A stretch of 54,441 bases of DNA from Candidatus Omnitrophota bacterium (lineage in GTDB: Bacteria; Omnitrophota; Gorgyraeia; 1-14-0-20-64-10). Position numbers and translations under genes: made by a program. Below the pieces are notes generated by a model. The model did not search any database. It was not told the origin of the DNA and worked only from the letters and a program-made list of their open reading frames with translations. Where the stretch lies: positions 1-54,441 of the forward strand of contig JACQCH010000006.1 in the NCBI GenBank assembly GCA_016201735.1. Reading direction: 5' to 3'. This document shows, piece by piece, positions 50,330-54,441 of this stretch; the first letter of the stretch is position 1, and each line of letters begins with the position of its first letter.

Positions 50330-52066
50330 ATGGCTGATACCGTCTTTCGATTCGGCGGAGAGGGTGGAGAGGGAGTGATCTCCACCGGGGAGCTTTTCAC
50401 CACTGCCTGCGCCCGGTCGGCTCTGGAGATCTACACCTTCCGCTCTTACCCCGCCGAGATCAAGGGGGGCCACGCGATGATCCAGGTGCGGGTCGCGGAC
50501 CGGAATATTCTTCTTTCCCGGGGGGACGCGGTGGATGTCCTGGTCGCCTTCAACAAGGAAGCGTACGACCGGCACTACCAGGAGGTCCGGCAGGGAGGGG
50601 TGCTGGTCTTCGACAACACCGACTTTCTCCCTGAGGAGGATCAGCGGACGATCAAATACCCGATTCCTTTCACCAAGATCGCCATGGAAGAGATCGGGGT
50701 GCGGCTGACCAAGAACATGGTTGCTCTTGGTGCGATCAGCGAGCTGTTCGGCGTCCCGCAGGGGAAGTTCAAGGAATTGATCCGGGAGAAGTTCGGCAAG
50801 AAAGGGGAGGCGATCCTGGCCAAGAATTTCCAGGCGCTGGAGGCCGGGGCCCGGTACGTCGCCCAGAACATCAAGAAGAAGGAGCAGATCCGGGTGGCCC
50901 CGACGGGCCGCCAGCCGAAACTGGTCCTCTCCGGAAACGAAGCCCTTTCTTTGGGGGCGATCGCGGCCGGCTTAAAAGTGTACGCGGGCTACCCGATCAC
51001 GCCGGCCAGCTCCATCCTGGAGTTTCTGGCGAAGGAGCTGCCCAAGGCCGGCGGGGTGGTGATCCAGACCGAGGATGAAATCGCGGCGCTGGGGGTTGTG
51101 CTGGGGGCTTCCTTCGCCGGGAAGAAGGCGATGACCGCCACGTCGGGGCCGGGGTTCTCCCTGATGGTCGAGATGCTGGGGTTGGCGGTGATGGCGGAGC
51201 TTCCGGCGGTGATCGTGGATGCCCAGCGGGCCGGCCCCTCGACGGGGATGCCGACCAAGATGGAGCAGGCGGACCTGATGATGGCGATCCACGCCGGCCA
51301 CGGGGAGGCGCCTCGGGTGGTGATGGGGCTGACCTCCGTCGAGGACTGCTTCTACGGGATCATCCGGGCCTTCAACATCGCCGAGACGTTCCAGACGCCG
51401 GTGGTGGTGCTGTCCGACCAGGGGCTGGCCCAGCGGGAGGCCTCGATCTTAAAGCCGGAGACCGCCGAGATCGATATCCTGGAGCGGCGCAAACCCAACG
51501 CGGACCAACTGGCCAATTATCAGCGGTTTCGGATGACGCCCGACGCGATCTCACCGATGGCGGTGCCCGGCATGCCGGACGGCTTCTACGCGGCGACGGG
51601 GATCGAGCACACCGAGGCGGGCGAGCTCAACTATGAGCCGGCCAACCATAACAAGATGATGGCGAAGAGGGCGAAGAAGCTCCAGGGGGTCCTGGATCTG
51701 CCTTGGATTGTCAAAACCTATGGAGCGGAGCGTCCCGAGATCGCGGTGATCGGCTGGGGTTCCGGGGAAGGGGTGATCCGGGAGACGGTGGCCCTGGCGC
51801 AGGAGACCGGCTTAAAGGTGGGAGCGCTCCACCCGAAGATCCTCTGGCCGTTCCCGACGAAGATCATCAACGACTATTTGGCTAATGGGGTACGCAAGGT
51901 GATTGTTCCGGAGCTGAATTTCTCCGGGCAGTTTGCCGCCCTCCTGAAGCAGCACTTGAAGCGGACCGACATCGAGGTGATCTCCATGGCCAAGGGGGGC
52001 GGAATTCCCTGGAAGCCGGGCGAGATCCTCGAGCAGATTAAGGAGGCGGCGAAGATCCATGCCTAA
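50330..52066 (+). CDS. korA: 2-oxoacid:acceptor oxidoreductase, fused gamma-alpha subunit (KorA)
   Basis: With KorB this enzyme oxidatively decarboxylates a 2-oxoacid (probably 2-oxoglutarate) to an acyl-CoA, reducing ferredoxin; it can run in reverse. The 578-residue protein has an N-terminal gamma domain (FRFGGEGGEGVISTGEL, residues 1-190) and the alpha domain from about 205 (GNEALSLGAIAAGLKVYAGYPITPASSILE, SGPGFSLMVEMLGLA, RAGPSTGMPTKMEQADL). GGGGAG precedes ATG 50330. It overlaps korB by 8 bases. Substrate preference cannot be fixed from sequence alone. Confidence 0.92.
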   Translation: MADTVFRFGGEGGEGVISTGELFTTACARSALEIYTFRSYPAEIKGGHAMIQVRVADRNILLSRGDAVDVLVAFNKEAYDRHYQEVRQGGVLVFDNTDFLPEEDQRTIKYPIPFTKIAMEEIGVRLTKNMVALGAISELFGVPQGKFKELIREKFGKKGEAILAKNFQALEAGARYVAQNIKKKEQIRVAPTGRQPKLVLSGNEALSLGAIAAGLKVYAGYPITPASSILEFLAKELPKAGGVVIQTEDEIAALGVVLGASFAGKKAMTATSGPGFSLMVEMLGLAVMAELPAVIVDAQRAGPSTGMPTKMEQADLMMAIHAGHGEAPRVVMGLTSVEDCFYGIIRAFNIAETFQTPVVVLSDQGLAQREASILKPETAEIDILERRKPNADQLANYQRFRMTPDAISPMAVPGMPDGFYAATGIEHTEAGELNYEPANHNKMMAKRAKKLQGVLDLPWIVKTYGAERPEIAVIGWGSGEGVIRETVALAQETGLKVGALHPKILWPFPTKIINDYLANGVRKVIVPELNFSGQFAALLKQHLKRTDIEVISMAKGGGIPWKPGEILEQIKEAAKIHA

Positions 52067-52901
52067 AATCGCTCCAGCCCAATACAAAACGAAGGTCGAG
52101 CCGGTCTGGTGTCCCGGCTGCGGCGATTTCGGGGTGTTGAACGCCCTGTGCAATGCCCTTTCCGCTAAAGAGGTAGATCCGAAGAACCTGGTTTTCGCGT
52201 CGGGGATCGGCTGTTCCGGACGGCTTCCTCCTTACGTCAAATCGTACGGGTTCCACACGGTGCACGGGCGGGTCCTGCCGATCGCGACCGGCGTCAAGGT
52301 GGCCAACCCAGACTTGACCGTTGTCGCCGTTGGCGGAGACGGGGATGCCTTCGCCATCGGCGGTGGGCACATCCCCCACATGTCGAGGCGCAACCCCACC
52401 GTCCTTTACATCGTCATGGACAACGGGACCTACGGGCTCACCAAAGGGCAGGCCTCTCCGACGGGTCCGCTCGGGATGAAGACCGGCGCCTCCCCTTATG
52501 GGACGATCGAGCCGCCCTTGAACCCGATCGCGATGGCGCTGGGCTACGACATCTCCTTCGTGGCCCGGGCCTACTCCGGGAAGAATAAGGAACTGGAGGC
52601 GTTGATCCTGCGGGCCCTCTCCCACCGGGGATTTTCCTTCATCGACGTGATCTCCCCCTGCATCACCTACTACAACACCTACAAGGATCTCCCGCCGCAG
52701 TTGGCCTCGGTCCCCGCCGATCATGATGTCAAGGACCGGGTGAAGGCCTTCGAGCTGGCTCTAAAGACCGACAAGATTTACCTGGGGCTGTTTTACGAGG
52801 TCGAGCGGCCCACCTTCGAGGAGCGGATCCGGGCCAACGTCGACCAGGCCGAGGCCAGCGGCATCCCCCGCCTCGACGAAATCTTCCTCGAGTTCGCGTA
52901 A
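52059..52901 (+). CDS. korB: 2-oxoacid:acceptor oxidoreductase beta subunit (KorB)
   Basis: KorB carries thiamine diphosphate and an Fe-S cluster. The 280-residue protein has VWCPGCGDFGVLNAL and ASGIGCSGRLP (cluster cysteines), the ThDP motif GDGDAFAIGGGHIPHMSRRN...DNGTYGLTKGQ, and SPCITYYNTY. It follows korA with an 8-base overlap, the standard two-gene arrangement. A ThDP enzyme near thiC fits the general theme of cofactor genes in this run, but need not be functional coupling. Confidence 0.94.
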   Translation: MPKIAPAQYKTKVEPVWCPGCGDFGVLNALCNALSAKEVDPKNLVFASGIGCSGRLPPYVKSYGFHTVHGRVLPIATGVKVANPDLTVVAVGGDGDAFAIGGGHIPHMSRRNPTVLYIVMDNGTYGLTKGQASPTGPLGMKTGASPYGTIEPPLNPIAMALGYDISFVARAYSGKNKELEALILRALSHRGFSFIDVISPCITYYNTYKDLPPQLASVPADHDVKDRVKAFELALKTDKIYLGLFYEVERPTFEERIRANVDQAEASGIPRLDEIFLEFA

Positions 52902-52934
52902 GTGGTATGAAAATCCAGTTATTATTTCCCCGCA

Positions 52935-52943
52935 TGGCATAAT
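52935..52943 (+). promoter_or_regulatory. Possible extended -10 promoter before the exported metallopeptidase
   Basis: TGG immediately followed by CATAAT resembles an extended -10. No matching -35 is visible. It is 43 bases before the ATG, in a gap that is AT-richer than its surroundings. Confidence 0.3.
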
Positions 52944-52986
52944 CTGTCGTGTAAACTTGTAGTAAACCGATGAGTCCAATCATTCC

Positions 52987-54324
52987 ATGAGAATTCGAAA
53001 GTTTTTGCCCCGAACCCTGGCGCTTTTCCTAAGCCTGAGCGTCGGTCTGCCTGCTTTTGCGCTCCATCAACTGGAGCCCAGCGAAAATTCCGGTCTTGAG
53101 GAAAAAATAAAACAGGCGTTCGGAAGTTCCACCTCCCCTTCTCTTGTAGAAGTCGGTCGAGGAGCGACGGCTGGGTTGGAGGAAAGGGGAAACTATGCCG
53201 ATGCGGTAAATCACTGGATTGATCGGCTAGAGAGCTCTCTGCGCTCTCTGCGGCGGAAGGCCGGCAAGTCAGAAGCCCAAAAGTCTCAAATCTTGGTTTT
53301 AGACAAAAGGTTTAAGGCCGAAATCGCACCACTCCGCGGGGACCCGGATGCCCTCTTCGCCTACTTGGAGAAACAAGACCGGCCTCCATCGTCGTTTCAA
53401 GATAAAGTTCGGGACGAACTGGCTTCTCTTTCGAACCTTCCTAAATCACAGATTATCTTCGTTCCTCCGGGTGATCTTCTTATCTGGGGTCTCATGGGAA
53501 AGATCGATGAGGAGAAATTTAAAGCGAATGTCGCTGGAGTGGCAGTCCACCTTAAAGATCAAAGCGGCGGCCGTTTAAAACATTTTATTTTGGTTCGTAA
53601 TGACTCGAAAGATTTTAATGGGCTCGTCACCTTGGCTCATGAAATCGCACACACTCAGCAGAGCGATCGGGCTCGTGGTTTGATGTATAACGATCCACTT
53701 GCAAAGGTCATCGCGGAGGGGTTCCAGGGCTATCGGGAGTACGAGATCCTTTTGTTGTTGGCTTCCCGCAATACTTCGGTAGGCCGCCAGGTAAAGAAAG
53801 TTATTGCAGACACTTTGCGCGGTATGCATCAGGGGTTGCCCTTGTTGGCTCGGCTCCATGGATTTCATTCGCCGAGAAAAAGATCTGATTCTTTAGGATA
53901 TTCCCTCTCCGGGAGGTTATGGGTCTATCTCGGGAGTAGTTTTGGTACTAACCCGGCCTATGAAGAGGAAAGGGAATTTGTCCGGAGATTGATTGCGCGT
54001 GTTGGTATCGGACCTGTGCGAGCTTTGTATCAGCAGGGCAACTTGAAGAAACTTCGTTACGCTCCGGGTCTTGGTCCGGTTCGGTTTGACGCCCTACGGT
54101 TGGCTTTCTTGAAATTTGATATAATCGGTCGGGATTTCGGATACAGAAGAGAAACAACCATTCGCTTTGCTGCTGAGACAATTCTTAATTCGAAAGTTTG
54201 GCGAGCTGAGGATACGCGTTTATTCCTTAAGCCCTTTCTTGACGGATTGGAGGGTCTTTCCTTCAACTACGGCGGTGATCTCCGAATCTTGCTAAAGATT
54301 TTTAGTATCAGTTTAGCCCGATGA
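52987..54324 (+). CDS. Exported putative zinc metallopeptidase with GLEE motifs
   Basis: The 445-residue protein has a signal peptide (FLPRTLALFLSLSVGLPAFA, likely cleaved after AFA near residue 25). Two GLEE motifs follow, NSGLEE ending at 39 and TAGLEE ending at 66, then a helical region. The segment LVTLAHEIAHTQQSD contains HExxH, the zinc and catalytic site of metallopeptidases, and AEGFQGYREYEI downstream offers a Glu third ligand. I cannot assign a known peptidase family. It sits alone after korB with its own possible promoter. It shares the signal-plus-GLEE layout with the giant fusion at 35849, suggesting a common export or processing route. Confidence 0.7.
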   Translation: MRIRKFLPRTLALFLSLSVGLPAFALHQLEPSENSGLEEKIKQAFGSSTSPSLVEVGRGATAGLEERGNYADAVNHWIDRLESSLRSLRRKAGKSEAQKSQILVLDKRFKAEIAPLRGDPDALFAYLEKQDRPPSSFQDKVRDELASLSNLPKSQIIFVPPGDLLIWGLMGKIDEEKFKANVAGVAVHLKDQSGGRLKHFILVRNDSKDFNGLVTLAHEIAHTQQSDRARGLMYNDPLAKVIAEGFQGYREYEILLLLASRNTSVGRQVKKVIADTLRGMHQGLPLLARLHGFHSPRKRSDSLGYSLSGRLWVYLGSSFGTNPAYEEEREFVRRLIARVGIGPVRALYQQGNLKKLRYAPGLGPVRFDALRLAFLKFDIIGRDFGYRRETTIRFAAETILNSKVWRAEDTRLFLKPFLDGLEGLSFNYGGDLRILLKIFSISLAR

Positions 54325-54334
54325 AGTTCTCGAC

Positions 54335-54439
54335 TCAGGCAGGCACAAGCGGGACCGGCCAGGGATCTCGCTGACGATGGAGGACATAGGCCCGCCCCAA
54401 CGTCGGCCCCATGGCTCTGCCCTGAAGGGCCAGCGTTTG
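54335..54439 (-). CDS. C-terminal end of an unrecognised gene running off the window
   Basis: On the minus strand an open frame from the window edge ends with a TGA at 54335-54337. The last 34 residues read QTLALQGRAMGPTLGRAYVL followed by HRQRDPWPVPLVPA. The composition looks coding, and the gene would converge on the metallopeptidase with a 10-base gap. Too little is present to name a family. Confidence 0.35.
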   Translation of the reverse strand, partial: QTLALQGRAMGPTLGRAYVLHRQRDPWPVPLVPA

Positions 54440-54441
54440 CA

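Overview
The window is a high-GC bacterial chromosome segment from a Gram-negative organism: it encodes lipid A and LPS-core enzymes, lipoproteins and exported proteins. My best guess is an uncultured lineage of the Omnitrophota (PVC-related) type. This is an inference from the gene mix (siroheme-route haem genes, ferredoxin-type 2-oxoacid oxidoreductase, many GT9/GT4 enzymes) and from unusual exported proteins that share a short G-L-E-E motif. No rRNA or other taxonomic marker was available to confirm it.

Layout. 1-1458: the tail of an unrecognised GLEE-motif protein, then a repeat-rich stretch with a good sigma70-type promoter. 1465-12582: one tightly packed, mostly overlapping gene run for branched-chain amino acids (small HTH protein, ilvD, ilvB, ilvN, ilvC, leuA) and the shikimate/chorismate pathway (aroE, aroC, aroK), with a prepilin peptidase and dprA. 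12733-15894: thiS, topA and a Xer recombinase. 16148-28302: an LPS assembly cluster in which three consecutive genes are fusions (KdtA-LpxK, LpxL-ELM1, GT4-GT9), followed by more GT4/GT9 transferases. It is interrupted at 26091-27209 by a GIY-YIG protein and a lower-GC unknown. 28377-30312: a low-GC DNA methyltransferase and restriction endonuclease pair. 30352-40963: a DUF3108 lipoprotein, glutamate synthase (gltB), and a 1704-residue exported protein joining a glutamate dehydrogenase to a fold-type-II PLP enzyme and a long unknown tail. 41025-43471: tRNA-Leu(GAG) and a two-component pair on the minus strand. 43540-52901: an overlapping run with a degenerate cysteine desulfurase, pepA, folE, thiC, nadA, fused siroheme decarboxylase and korAB. 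52987-54324: an exported HExxH metallopeptidase with two more GLEE motifs.

The region is heavily colonised by small palindromic repeats. At least five kinds occur, many of them at gene ends, where they supply the last codons and the stop codon. Others lie inside genes: two in-frame palindromes in gltB and one at the ahbAB start. A longer element of about 217 bp occurs twice, once before kdtA and once before a heptosyltransferase gene; its terminal stem differs between copies by paired changes that keep the base pairing.

The strongest candidates for something new are the exported dehydrogenase/PLP fusion with its GLEE-motif relatives, and the 217-bp structured repeat. The cysteine desulfurase that has lost its PLP lysine comes next.
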